A DNA stretch of 64,000 nt from Oscillospiraceae bacterium (GTDB lineage Bacteria > Bacillota > Clostridia > Oscillospirales > Oscillospiraceae). Position 1 is the stretch's first letter. Each line of letters starts with the position of its first letter. The notes beneath the pieces were generated by a model that was given only the letters and a program-made list of their open reading frames with translations, was not told where the DNA came from and did no database searches. The position numbers and the translations under genes were made by a program. Below are positions 34,978-42,449 of the stretch, piece by piece. The DNA lies in contig JAKSQD010000002.1 of the NCBI GenBank assembly GCA_024404315.1, forward strand, positions 1 through 64,000, given 5' to 3'.

Positions 34978-36120
34978 TTACCCGGTCACACGGATGATAG
35001 CGGTCACGGTTTTGCCGTCGCCGCTGGTGCAGGTGATGGTGGCGGTACCCACGCCGGTGGCGGTGACGTTGCCGCCGGAGACGGAGGCAACCGAGGGGTT
35101 GCTGCTGGACCACTTGTACTTTCCGTCGCCGCCGGAGACAGCGAAGGAATAGCCGTCGCCCACATGCGGCAGGGTGAAGTCATTGCCAGCGTAGATTTTG
35201 CCGTTGAGGGTCAGCTTCAGGCCGCCAGCGGTGGCTTCGGCCTCCATCTTCTTCTGTTCCTCTTCGGCCTTACGCTTTTCTTCCTCGGCCTTGCGCTCTT
35301 CCTCTTCCTTCAAGCGCTGTTCTTCCTCTTCCCGCTTGCGCTTTTCTTCCTCAGCCTTGCGCTTGGCCTCTTCCCGCTTGGCCTTCTTCTCGGCCTTGGT
35401 GAGTCCCTCGCAATGTACCTTGCAGGTGGTGGTGATGTCGCCTGCGGTGACGGTAATCACGCAGTCGCCGCCGCTGACGTTGGTCAGCTTGCCCTTCTTG
35501 TCTACGGTGGCAATTTCTTCATTGTCGGAGGACCAAACCAGCTTGCCCTTCCAGCCGGAGGGCTGAACGGTGGGGGTCAGTCGGTAGACTTCCTTTTCAG
35601 ACAAGGTGATGTTGTTGGTATCCAGGGTGATGGAGGTTGCCACGGTCAGGTCAGGGGTTTCTTCCTGAGCGGCGCTTCCCTCAGCGGAAGTGTTACCCTC
35701 AGCGGAAGAATTGCCTTCGGCGGAGGAGTTGCCCTCAGCGGAAGAATTGCCTTCGGCGGAGGAGTTGCCCTCAGCGGAAGCGCTTCCCTCAGCAGGCTCA
35801 GAGACAGAGGAGGAAGCAGCCTGGGGCTGATTCTTTCCAATGGACACATGAGAGAGGAAGGCGCTACTGAGCCAAAGCAAAGCGATGATGGAAATCAACA
35901 GCAGCAGCAGGGCAATCACGGTGGCCACACGGCTGATGGTGCTGCCCGGCTCGCCAAAGCCGCCGGCATAGTCGGCCACGGAGGGGGCGGCGGCCACGGG
36001 AGGAACCGTCAGGTTATCCTCGGTGGAAACGTGGCAGTAAGGGCACTGGGGAAGGGTGGAATCATAATACCCTTCGCAATTTTTACAGCGAATCAAGGTC
36101 TCATTAGCAGTTTCATTCAT
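34978..36120 (-). CDS. Zinc-ribbon, single-pass, Big2-domain protein
   Basis: A 380-aa protein with four parts: a cytoplasmic zinc ribbon (CKNCEGYYDSTLPQCPYC, residues 12-29), a membrane helix (about 60-85), an extracytoplasmic low-complexity stretch of SSAEGN repeats, and two bacterial Ig-like Big2 domains (about 155-240 and 305-380). The Big2 domains are separated by a charged KAEEEKRKREEEE coiled coil of some 60 residues. The ATG at 36120 precedes the zinc ribbon; the upstream frame is spurious. The layout suggests an envelope spacer or sensor protein linking a cytoplasmic zinc finger to outside Ig domains. Function is unknown. Confidence 0.75.
   Translation of the reverse strand: MNETANETLIRCKNCEGYYDSTLPQCPYCHVSTEDNLTVPPVAAAPSVADYAGGFGEPGSTISRVATVIALLLLLISIIALLWLSSAFLSHVSIGKNQPQAASSSVSEPAEGSASAEGNSSAEGNSSAEGNSSAEGNSSAEGNTSAEGSAAQEETPDLTVATSITLDTNNITLSEKEVYRLTPTVQPSGWKGKLVWSSDNEEIATVDKKGKLTNVSGGDCVITVTAGDITTTCKVHCEGLTKAEKKAKREEAKRKAEEEKRKREEEEQRLKEEEERKAEEEKRKAEEEQKKMEAEATAGGLKLTLNGKIYAGNDFTLPHVGDGYSFAVSGGDGKYKWSSSNPSVASVSGGNVTATGVGTATITCTSGDGKTVTAIIRVTG
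35690..35785 (-). repeat. Short tandem repeat encoding SSAEGN
   Basis: Alternating 15-bp units (30-bp double unit) of the type CTCAGCGGAAGAATTGCCTT on the plus strand, in the low-complexity part of the zinc-ribbon protein; copy number may vary between strains. Confidence 0.85.
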
Positions 36121-36172
36121 ATGTAAGAACGCCTTTCTTTCCAGATCGGTTGAATCAATGGGAATCATGTAT

Positions 36173-36201
36173 ATCATAGCCCCTTTGAAGGAATGCGTCA
36201 A
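36173..36201 (-). promoter_or_regulatory. Promoter of the zinc-ribbon gene
   Basis: Minus-strand TTGACG (36196-36201), 17 bp, TATGAT (36173-36178). Confidence 0.7.
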
Positions 36202-36576
36202 GAAAAAATTGACAGCCGTCACCGCTCCCGCCCCCATGCCGAACCCGGGAAAAACGCTCCCAAACATCCCGGCGACGCCTCCCCGTTGAAGCGCCGCCTT
36301 TTCCCGGAGCCGTCCACCCGAACCGCTCCTGATATCTCCAGACAGCCGACGCAGGACGGTGGGAGGCAGAGCATCCGTGCCCACGCCGGAGCTGTCCGCC
36401 AGCCGTACAGCGCTTTGGAAAGGGGGGTAGGCGCTGCCGTCTCACTGTCTGGGTACAGTATAACCGGACAGACCGCCCGTTATCCGTGGAAAACTCTGTG
36501 CATAATCTGGAAAAGTGGTTTATTTTTCCGCATGGCGGGGCAGACTGCTACATAGAATTTGCTTAGGTGTTCGTAT

Positions 36577-36735
36577 CAAACGGAAACGGGGAAAGTTGGC
36601 TCCCCTAGCAGGGGTTTCGGCGGCAAGCGCAAGCTTGCAACATGCGTTCGTAACGCATGTTAGCCGAAAAGAGAGAAAACGGCGAAGCCGCACCGTATCC
36701 ATTCTGTCAGCGTTAGCTGACTGAGGGGTGATTCC
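36577..36735 (+). repeat. Long composite palindromic repeat, copy 2
   Basis: Near-identical to 6620-6778 (one mismatch over the first 146 bp, then a 1-bp indel). The tail box follows at 36740-36771. Confidence 0.9.
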
Positions 36736-36739
36736 GGTA

Positions 36740-36771
36740 AATAACCCCCCACTTTCTTACAATCACCTTTG
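36740..36771 (+). repeat. Tail box copy before yaaL
   Basis: AACCCCCCACTTTCTTACAA then TCACC, 31 bp before the yaaL start. Confidence 0.65.
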
Positions 36772-36801
36772 TTTCAAAACGCAGATGGAGGGAACAGGCT
36801 T

Positions 36802-37062
36802 ATGGTAGAGGCGCTTCTCAGGCTGTGTCGGCCAAAGATGCGGGAAGTGAGCGAAAAACAGGAGGAATGGGAGATGCTCGCCAACGAATTGGCGCAAACC
36901 AGATTCGCCATTCAGCGGACGTACCTCCAGTTTGACGCTTCCAGCGACCCCGATTTAATCGAGGCGGCGGTGTTTGAAATCAAGGCTCAACAAGCCCGAC
37001 ATTCTTACCTGCTGCGCCGGTTAAAGGCGCTGGATGCAGGAGAGGCTTGGGAGGAAGCGTGA
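36802..37062 (+). CDS. yaaL: DUF2508 (YaaL-like) protein
   Basis: An 86-aa helical protein of the YaaL/DUF2508 type: EKQEEWEMLANELAQTRFAIQRTYLQFDASSDPDLIEAAVFEIKA. In B. subtilis yaaL lies directly before bofA, exactly as here, which supports the call. Function is unknown. ATG at 36802 follows GATGGAGG. The stop overlaps the bofA start (ATGA). Confidence 0.85.
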   Translation: MVEALLRLCRPKMREVSEKQEEWEMLANELAQTRFAIQRTYLQFDASSDPDLIEAAVFEIKAQQARHSYLLRRLKALDAGEAWEEA

Positions 37063-37346
37063 TGGGCTTTTGGGGAAATTGGACGGAGGAAAAGGGGCTT
37101 TATCTGGCGCTGGCGGCGCTTGTGGGGCTGCTGCTGCTGGTTTTGCTGCGGCGGGTCGTGGGCTACGGCTTGAAGGTGGCGCTGAGGACGGCGCTCGGAG
37201 GGGGGGTGCTGGCGGCGCTGAGTCCCTTCGGCGGCATGATTGGCCTGCACCTGGGGGTCAACCTTTGGAACGCCCTGGTCATTGGGGTGCTGGGGCTTCC
37301 CGGGCTGGGGCTTTTGATGCTGCTGAATTGGCTGGTTCTGGTGTGA
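37062..37346 (+). CDS. bofA: Pro-sigma-K processing inhibitor BofA-like
   Basis: A 94-aa membrane protein with two or three helices. The C-terminal half matches BofA: LGVNLWNALVIGVLGLPGLGLLMLLNWL. BofA holds the sigma-K protease SpoIVFB inactive in the sporulating mother cell, so the gene hints at sporulation ability or ancestry. ATG at 37062 has GGGAGG upstream and overlaps yaaL. A terminator follows at 37418. Confidence 0.85.
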   Translation: MGFWGNWTEEKGLYLALAALVGLLLLVLLRRVVGYGLKVALRTALGGGVLAALSPFGGMIGLHLGVNLWNALVIGVLGLPGLGLLMLLNWLVLV

Positions 37347-37381
37347 TAACACCTGGCAATATTTCGGCGGAGAATTCCACC

Positions 37382-37402
37382 GTTTCCACAGAGTTTTCCA
37401 CA
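37382..37402 (+). promoter_or_regulatory. Two adjacent DnaA-box matches
   Basis: GTTTCCACA (37382-37390, one mismatch) and TTTTCCACA (37394-37402) in tandem between bofA and its terminator. Could be chance or a minor DnaA site. Confidence 0.35.
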
Positions 37403-37417
37403 GACTACCGAAGAGAG

Positions 37418-37453
37418 CAGGGAACAGCAACAACAAGCGGTTCCCTGTTTTTT
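37418..37453 (+). terminator. Terminator after bofA
   Basis: CAGGGAAC/GTTCCCTG stem with inner GC pair, followed by TTTTTT. Confidence 0.85.
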
Positions 37454-37555
37454 CTTGTTTTGACGCAAAAAGGGGTCTGAAACCACCACTTTTGTTTCGT
37501 TTCCCTCCTGGGGAAGACAAAAGCAGGTTCCAGACCCGAATGTGATTTGAGACAC

Positions 37556-38737
37556 TCAGAAGCGACCCAGCAGATGGGTCACGCCCTTTGCCACCTGATA
37601 GGGAGGCCCTTCCATGACCCGTTTGACGTTTTTCAGCTCGTCCCGGATGTGGATGTGCTGAGGACAGTGGGTTTCACAGCGGCCACACTGTACGCAGAGG
37701 CTGGCGTTGGAGCGCTTGCCCCGCAGGGTGGTACACATGAAATATTCCTTCATACCGGTGAAATAGCTCTCAGAGTAGCGCTCGTTGTAAGCACGGAAGC
37801 AGCCGGGGATATCCACTCCACGGGGGCAGGGCATACAGTAGCCGCAGCCGGTGCAGCCCACCTTGATTTTGCGGTTGATTTCGGCGATGACATCGGCGTA
37901 AACCTGGAAATCTGCCTCGGTCAGCTCGTTTTCCCGCACCTCGGAGGCGATGCGGCAATTTTCCTCCACCATCTCCAAAGAGTTCATGCCCGAGAGCACC
38001 ACGGTGATTTCCGGCTGGTTCCACAGCCAGCGCAGACCCCATTCTGCGGGGGTGCGGTTGGGGTTGGCATCGTGGAAGCGCTTGACCGCCTTTTCCGGCA
38101 GCATGTTCACCAGTCGTCCGCCACGCAGCGGCTCCATGATGACGATGGGAATCCCCTTGGAGGCGGCGTGCTCCATACCACGGCGGCCCGCCTGGGTGTA
38201 TTCGTCGATATAGTTGTACTGGAACTGACAGAAATCCCAGTCATACGCATCAATCAGGTCACAGAAGGTGTTCGCATTGCCGTGGTTGGAAAAGCCCACG
38301 TTGCGAATGGCGCCGCTGGCCTTTTTCTCGGCCAGCCACTCCTCGATGCCCAGACCCTTGAGCCGCTCCCAGGTGGAGGTTTCGGGCAGCATGTGCATCA
38401 GGTAATAGTCCACATGGTCGGTACGCAGGCGGGTCAGCTCCTCCTGGAAGTAGCGCTCCATGTCGCTGGACTTTTTAATCATGTAGTGGGGCAGCTTGGT
38501 GGCAATGTTGACCTTGTTGCGGGCGTGGTTTTTCTCCAGGATGGTGCCCAAAGCCTCCTCACTGCCGGGGTAAATATAGGCGGTGTCGAAGTAGTTTACG
38601 CCCCGCTCAATGGCAGTCATGATCTGTTGTTCCGTTTTTTCCATGTCGATGCCCTTGGTTTTGCTGCGCTGGAAGCGCATACAGCCAAAGCCGATGAGGG
38701 AGAGCGGTTCTCCGTGTCTGTCGTTGCGGTACTGCAT
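37556..38737 (-). CDS. Aldo/keto reductase with C-terminal ferredoxin domain
   Basis: A 393-aa fusion of an aldo/keto reductase barrel (residues 1-280: GFGCMRFQ, FDTAYIYPGSEEALG with the catalytic Asp/Tyr, ATKLP with Lys, YYLMHML with His) and a C-terminal region with two cysteine sets: CTGCGYCMPCPRGVDIP and CVQCGRCETHCP. These would bind two [4Fe-4S] clusters. Such proteins are common in anaerobes; the substrate is unknown. ATG at 38737 follows GCGAGG. Confidence 0.9.
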   Translation of the reverse strand: MQYRNDRHGEPLSLIGFGCMRFQRSKTKGIDMEKTEQQIMTAIERGVNYFDTAYIYPGSEEALGTILEKNHARNKVNIATKLPHYMIKKSSDMERYFQEELTRLRTDHVDYYLMHMLPETSTWERLKGLGIEEWLAEKKASGAIRNVGFSNHGNANTFCDLIDAYDWDFCQFQYNYIDEYTQAGRRGMEHAASKGIPIVIMEPLRGGRLVNMLPEKAVKRFHDANPNRTPAEWGLRWLWNQPEITVVLSGMNSLEMVEENCRIASEVRENELTEADFQVYADVIAEINRKIKVGCTGCGYCMPCPRGVDIPGCFRAYNERYSESYFTGMKEYFMCTTLRGKRSNASLCVQCGRCETHCPQHIHIRDELKNVKRVMEGPPYQVAKGVTHLLGRF

Positions 38738-38790
38738 ACAATTACCTCGCTTTTTGTAGAGTAAAATGGTGGTTCTGCCTCTGCCTGCTT

Positions 38791-38830
38791 GGGGTAATCA
38801 CCCCCCTGTCAGCTAGCGCTGACAGAATTG
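38791..38830 (+). repeat. Palindromic repeat between reductase and lepB
   Basis: CCCCCCTGTCAGCTAGCGCT then GACAGAATTG: the CTGTCAGC..GCTGACAG stem of the family, shared with 46476-46515. Confidence 0.7.
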
Positions 38831-38871
38831 ATAAGGCATGGCGTAAGCCGTGACGGAGGGATGAAAAACGC

Positions 38872-38901
38872 ACCAACCCACTTTTTTACGATTACCTTTT
38901 A
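38872..38901 (+). repeat. Tail box copy at lepB 3' end
   Basis: ACCAACCCACTTTTTTACGA then TTACC; overlaps the lepB stop codon. Confidence 0.55.
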
Positions 38902-39534
38902 TAGCTGCTTCATCCGATGGAAGGGGAAGAACACGCCCAGCGAGCGCCCCACCACATAGCGCACATCCACGCAGCCCAAACGAGCGTCCCGGCTGTCGTC
39001 GGAGCCGTTGCGGTTGTCGCCCATGACGAAGATGGAGTTTTCCTCCACCAAAAAATAGGAGTCGTTCATGTCGGTCAGCTCGGCCATGTAGTCGTCCCCG
39101 TACCACTTGGTCAGGTGATCCTCATCTGGGGCGGGGTAGGCGTTGGCGAAGTTGAGATAATCCTCCTCCAGCAGCACACCGTCCACATAGACGCTGTTGG
39201 TGTCGTAGTCGATAAAAACCTCCTGTCCCGCTGTGGCAATCACCCGCTTGACAATGGGGGCGGTCTGGTCGATGGGGAAGCCCTCCTTGCAGATGACCAC
39301 CACATCTCCCTGCTTGGGGGTGTAGCCGATGCGCTGAATCAGCATAGCGTCAGCGTGGTGGAGGGTGGGATACATCGAGTTACCCGAAACGCTGAACACA
39401 ATGCCAAAGAAGGTGAAAAACAGCGTGAAAAAGCCCAGCATAAAGGTCATCAGCTGGAGCCAGTCATATAGATCCTGCCGCCAGCCGGTTCGCTCTGCCT
39501 TGGCCTTGGCCGGTTCTTTTTTGGAAAACATCAT
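38899..39534 (-). CDS. lepB: Signal peptidase I
   Basis: A 211-aa type I signal peptidase. One N-terminal membrane helix (about 28-49) is followed by the catalytic serine in SGNSMYPTL (Ser53), the catalytic lysine in VKRVIATAG (Lys96), and the box E motif GDNRNGSDDSR. ATG at 39534 follows GAGGAAAGG; the longer frame upstream overlaps ymdB and is not used. It is 14 bp after ymdB on the same strand. Confidence 0.93.
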   Translation of the reverse strand: MMFSKKEPAKAKAERTGWRQDLYDWLQLMTFMLGFFTLFFTFFGIVFSVSGNSMYPTLHHADAMLIQRIGYTPKQGDVVVICKEGFPIDQTAPIVKRVIATAGQEVFIDYDTNSVYVDGVLLEEDYLNFANAYPAPDEDHLTKWYGDDYMAELTDMNDSYFLVEENSIFVMGDNRNGSDDSRDARLGCVDVRYVVGRSLGVFFPFHRMKQL

Positions 39535-39548
39535 GTGCCTGCCTTTCC

Positions 39549-40325
39549 TCAAACTACGTCCACACGGCGCAGCTCTACGCATTTTTTGGTTTTGCTGTCG
39601 ATGGTAAAAAGTACCGCATCCAGTCGGCAAGGGCCGTCCGCTGGCTCATACTTCCGGGGCAAGCCCCCCAAAAACTTATTGATGGAAATGTCCGGCTGAA
39701 TGCCAAGAACGGAATGGATGGGGCCGGTCATGCCCAGGTCGCAGAGATGCCCCGTGCCTTTGGGGAGGATTTTCAGGTCAGCGGTGGGGACATGGGTATG
39801 AGTGCCCCACATGGCGGAAACCCGTCCGTCCAGATACCAGCCCAGCGCCAGCTTTTCGCTGGTGGCCTCGGCGTGGAAATCCACCAAGATGATATCCGCA
39901 TCCATCTGTTTTAAAACACCATCGGCGACGGTGAAGGGGTTGTCCACGTTGGGATCCATCTCCACCCGCCCAATCAGATTGACCACGCCGATGCGGATTC
40001 CCATGGGGCCGTCATAGACGTTCCAGCCCCGCCCGGGCAGTCGGTTTGGATAGTTGGCAGGGCGGAGGATGTAACGGTTCTCCTCCAAAAAGTCGGTGAT
40101 GCGGATTTTTCCCCAAGTGTGGTTGCCCAGGGTGATGACATCAGCGCCGGAGTCGAAAATATCCCATGCGTCGTCCGTGGTGAGGCCGACCCCGGCGGCG
40201 TTTTCGCCATTGACCACGGTGAAATGAGCGCCGGTTTGCTTGCGCAGAGCGGGCAGCTTGCGGCGGAGAAATTGAACGCCGGATTGAGAGACCACGTCTC
40301 CCACGGCAAGAATGTGGATGAGCAT
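39549..40325 (-). CDS. ymdB: YmdB-family metallophosphoesterase
   Basis: A 258-aa calcineurin-like phosphoesterase of the YmdB type. Metal motifs: ILAVGDVV, VVNGENAAGVGLT, ITLGNHTW, LVDFHAEATSEK, and GTHTHVPTAD. B. subtilis YmdB hydrolyses 2',3'-cyclic nucleotides and affects biofilm development. ATG at 40325. Its promoter region is the inverted copy of the segment upstream of the GDT1 gene. It is co-transcribed with lepB. Confidence 0.92.
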   Translation of the reverse strand: MLIHILAVGDVVSQSGVQFLRRKLPALRKQTGAHFTVVNGENAAGVGLTTDDAWDIFDSGADVITLGNHTWGKIRITDFLEENRYILRPANYPNRLPGRGWNVYDGPMGIRIGVVNLIGRVEMDPNVDNPFTVADGVLKQMDADIILVDFHAEATSEKLALGWYLDGRVSAMWGTHTHVPTADLKILPKGTGHLCDLGMTGPIHSVLGIQPDISINKFLGGLPRKYEPADGPCRLDAVLFTIDSKTKKCVELRRVDVV

Positions 40326-40401
40326 AAAAAGCCCTTTCTATTTGCTTGATTTGGAAATGAAGAGACGATTCGTGAAGAAACGAAGAGGGTAATTCCAGCA
40401 G

Positions 40402-40425
40402 ACACCCCCCATTTCCTGGCTATCA
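40402..40425 (+). repeat. Tail box copy upstream of ymdB
   Basis: CACCCCCCATTTCCTGGCTA then TCATT: a diverged tail box joined to the duplicated promoter segment. Confidence 0.45.
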
Positions 40426-40482
40426 TTGTTTCAGTATACTCTTTCTGTCCAAAAAGTGCAAATAAAATTTTCCAGTTGACAG
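40426..40482 (-). repeat. 57-bp duplicated promoter segment, copy 1
   Basis: Its reverse complement matches 46396-46452 at 55 of 57 positions by eye. It includes the ymdB promoter at 40433-40461. Confidence 0.9.
40433..40461 (-). promoter_or_regulatory. ymdB promoter
   Basis: Minus-strand TTGCAC (40456-40461), 17-bp spacer, TATACT (40433-40438). Confidence 0.7.
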
Positions 40483-40505
40483 GAAGGGGATATGCCCCGG
40501 ACAGA

Positions 40506-40688
40506 TTATTCTTCCAGCTCGGTTTCCTCGATTTTGCCGATTTCTTTTTCAAAACGGGCGATTTCCTGCTTGGCCAGCCAGTAAATTTGCCCGTTCATGC
40601 TGCGCCCGTAGTATTCGGCGATGTAGGCCAGTTTTCGGGCAATCTCTTTATTGATGCGAACCGTCAGTTTCACGTCATCTGCTTTCAT
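40506..40688 (-). CDS. Ribbon-helix-helix (Arc-type) regulator
   Basis: A 60-aa protein with an N-terminal ribbon and two helices: VKLTVRINKEIARKLAYIAEYYGRSMNGQIYWLAKQEIARFEKEIG. This is the Arc/MetJ-type DNA-binding fold, often an antitoxin or plasmid-type repressor. ATG at 40688 follows TTGGAG. It diverges from a 61-aa gene, and the gap holds direct repeats AGTGATA that overlap that gene's -10. No toxin is recognised beside it. Confidence 0.82.
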   Translation of the reverse strand: MKADDVKLTVRINKEIARKLAYIAEYYGRSMNGQIYWLAKQEIARFEKEIGKIEETELEE

Positions 40689-40708
40689 AAAATCACTCCA
40701 AAACTTGA

Positions 40709-40738
40709 TTGACAATATCATAGTCAAAGTGATAGTAT
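40709..40738 (+). promoter_or_regulatory. Promoter with direct repeats, possible RHH operator
   Basis: TTGACA (40709-40714), 18 bp, TAGTAT (40733-40738). AGTGATA repeats at 40728-40734 and 40742-40748, 14 bp apart, flank and overlap the -10. Confidence 0.6.
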
Positions 40739-40801
40739 TTTAGTGATATATGACGGCTTTTCGGCGTCAGAATGACGGCATAAAGAAAGGAGCATACTGC
40801 T

Positions 40802-40987
40802 ATGACGTTAGATGTATTTAAGGATCTGCTTTTTGATACCATCAATGAAAGTGATTTTCTGCTGGTGGAGGATATTTCCGACTACGAGGGCGGATTTAGA
40901 GTCATTATGGACGGAAATACAGAATTTTTTGTCTCTGTTCAGGAAATCGCCTTTGTCCAGAGAGAAACCAAAAGCTGGATTGAATGA
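40802..40987 (+). CDS. Hypothetical protein, 61 aa
   Basis: I do not recognise it. The protein is acidic (MTLDVFKDLLFDTINESDFLLVEDISDYEGGFRVIMDGNTEFFVSV) with a likely beta-sheet C-terminal half and no membrane segment. AAAGGAGC precedes the ATG. It is expressed divergently from the RHH gene behind the direct-repeat promoter, so it may be the RHH protein's target. Confidence 0.6.
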   Translation: MTLDVFKDLLFDTINESDFLLVEDISDYEGGFRVIMDGNTEFFVSVQEIAFVQRETKSWIE

Positions 40988-41010
40988 GGCGTGATTCCCA
41001 CGAACGAGGT

Positions 41011-42207
41011 TTAAACCCGCACCACGCCGGTTTTCCACTCCTGTCCGGCCTCGGCGTGCTCCAGGGTGGGCAGGCACAGCCGCCAAAGGTCGGCTCCCCT
41101 TGTTTCCAGCAGAAACAGCCGCTTTGCCTCCTCGGGGAGCTTCCGGGCGGCGGCGGGCTTGGTGAGGATGGGAACGGGGCAGGTTTTGCGGATGTCGTGG
41201 AGCACCTGCTGTCCGGCGGCGTTCATGCCCAACACCCGGAGATACGGGAGGGTCTGGGGGTAATCCGCCTGGGTCAGGCCAAGCCATGCCCACAGCGTCA
41301 GGCGGCGGATGCGGGAATGGGCATAGCGGCGGCTTTTGGCGAGGGTATAGAACCCTTCCAACGAATTGGCCTGCTGTGCGGCACGAGAAAGCCGGTGTTC
41401 CAGCCCCTCGGAGCAGTCCGGGAGCGCCAGAAAGTCCGCCTCCGTCATCCTCCGCAGGCAGTAGAGAACCGCCCGTTCGCAGTGGGATAGCTCCGCCGGG
41501 GCATTGCCCTGTTCCAGCTCCCGTTCCAGCACGGCGCTGGCCGGTGGCGGCATCAGGGCGAGGGCTTCCTTCCCTCTCCCCTCTTTCAGCAGGCGGCGGA
41601 GGTGGGAGGCGGAGGAAAATCCCCCCTCCGTGACGGCGGCGTTATGGGCTGGCCCCACCCGTGGGATGGCACAGACCTGCATCCCGGTGTTTTGCTGACA
41701 GATGGCCGCCAGATAGGACACACCCAAAAGGTCGTTTGGGGTAGCCAGCACGCCGCCCACCTCCTCCCCGCAGAGGGCGGTCACGGCGGACTGACGGGCA
41801 GAGGCAAAGGAAACGCCCTTTGCAAGAAATTCCTGGAGTTTTTCCCGGAAATCGTCCCTTTCCAGGCAGACCGCCGCCTGCTCCAAACGCTGGCTGTCCC
41901 CACACTCGCTGCCAAAGCAAAGGGTATCCACCCCAGCCGCCGCCAGCACCGCCACGCCGCCCCAGCCGAAGCGCTCCGCCGAGGAGATGGCATAGGGAAG
42001 GGGCAGCTCCAGCACCAAATCCGCCCCGCAGCGCAGCGCCATTTCCGCCCGGGCATGAGGCTCCACCGCTGCCGGGCCGCCCCGCTGGGTGTAGTGCCCG
42101 CTCATGGCCACGGCCACCGTCTGGCCGGGATACCGCTGCCGGGCTTGTTGAATCAAATATTCATGCCCCCGGTGAAAGGGGTCAAATTCTGCGATAATGC
42201 CTATCAT
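41011..42207 (-). CDS. tmcAL: tRNA(Met) cytidine acetate ligase
   Basis: A 398-aa protein with an N-terminal nucleotidyltransferase fold: IGIIAEFDPFHRGHEYLIQQAR holds the HxGH motif (HRGH), and VAVAMSGHYTQRGGPA follows. TmcAL uses ATP and acetate to form N4-acetylcytidine at the wobble base of elongator tRNA-Met. Its free-acetate requirement fits the divergent acetate kinase next door, though that may be chance. ATG at 42207; there is no strong ribosome binding site. Confidence 0.9.
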   Translation of the reverse strand: MIGIIAEFDPFHRGHEYLIQQARQRYPGQTVAVAMSGHYTQRGGPAAVEPHARAEMALRCGADLVLELPLPYAISSAERFGWGGVAVLAAAGVDTLCFGSECGDSQRLEQAAVCLERDDFREKLQEFLAKGVSFASARQSAVTALCGEEVGGVLATPNDLLGVSYLAAICQQNTGMQVCAIPRVGPAHNAAVTEGGFSSASHLRRLLKEGRGKEALALMPPPASAVLERELEQGNAPAELSHCERAVLYCLRRMTEADFLALPDCSEGLEHRLSRAAQQANSLEGFYTLAKSRRYAHSRIRRLTLWAWLGLTQADYPQTLPYLRVLGMNAAGQQVLHDIRKTCPVPILTKPAAARKLPEEAKRLFLLETRGADLWRLCLPTLEHAEAGQEWKTGVVRV

Positions 42208-42249
42208 AGGTCAAGCACTCCCGTCCTCTCTCTGCTCCGCCCAGCCGCT

Positions 42250-42275
42250 CACAACCCACTTTCTTACGATCACCT
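42250..42275 (+). repeat. Tail box copy between tmcAL and ackA
   Basis: ACAACCCACTTTCTTACGAT then CACC. Confidence 0.6.
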
Positions 42276-42319
42276 ATATCCTTTCCTACCATTTATTCAG
42301 AAAAAATATGCAAAAGTGG

Positions 42320-42348
42320 TTGAGATAACTGGGGGAAAGGTGTATAAT
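42320..42348 (+). promoter_or_regulatory. ackA promoter
   Basis: TTGAGA (42320-42325), 17 bp, TATAAT (42343-42348), about 100 bp before ackA. Confidence 0.8.
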
Positions 42349-42449
42349 GGCTTTGGTTATAGTATACAAAACCGGTTTGCTTTGCGCAAGCCGGAATCAT
42401 ACCACGTCCATCTGCCCATAAAGACGTGAATCCAAAGGAGACGATTACT

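Larger units (their letters stand above)
36121..36801. other. Intergenic region with promoter, DnaA-box match and long repeat
   Basis: No supported gene. Contains the zinc-ribbon gene promoter (36173-36201), a CTGTC..GACAG inverted repeat (about 36446-36472), a perfect DnaA-box match TGTGCATAA (36497-36505), and the second long palindromic repeat. Confidence 0.6.

Noticed and set aside
35690..35785. CRISPR-like short repeats
   Set aside because: The 15/30-bp units are in frame, without unique spacers, and encode the SSAEGN stretch of a protein.
36155..36445. 96-codon minus-strand frame upstream of the zinc-ribbon gene
   Set aside because: It overlaps the promoter at 36173-36201 and has Arg/Pro/Gly-rich, shadow-like composition.
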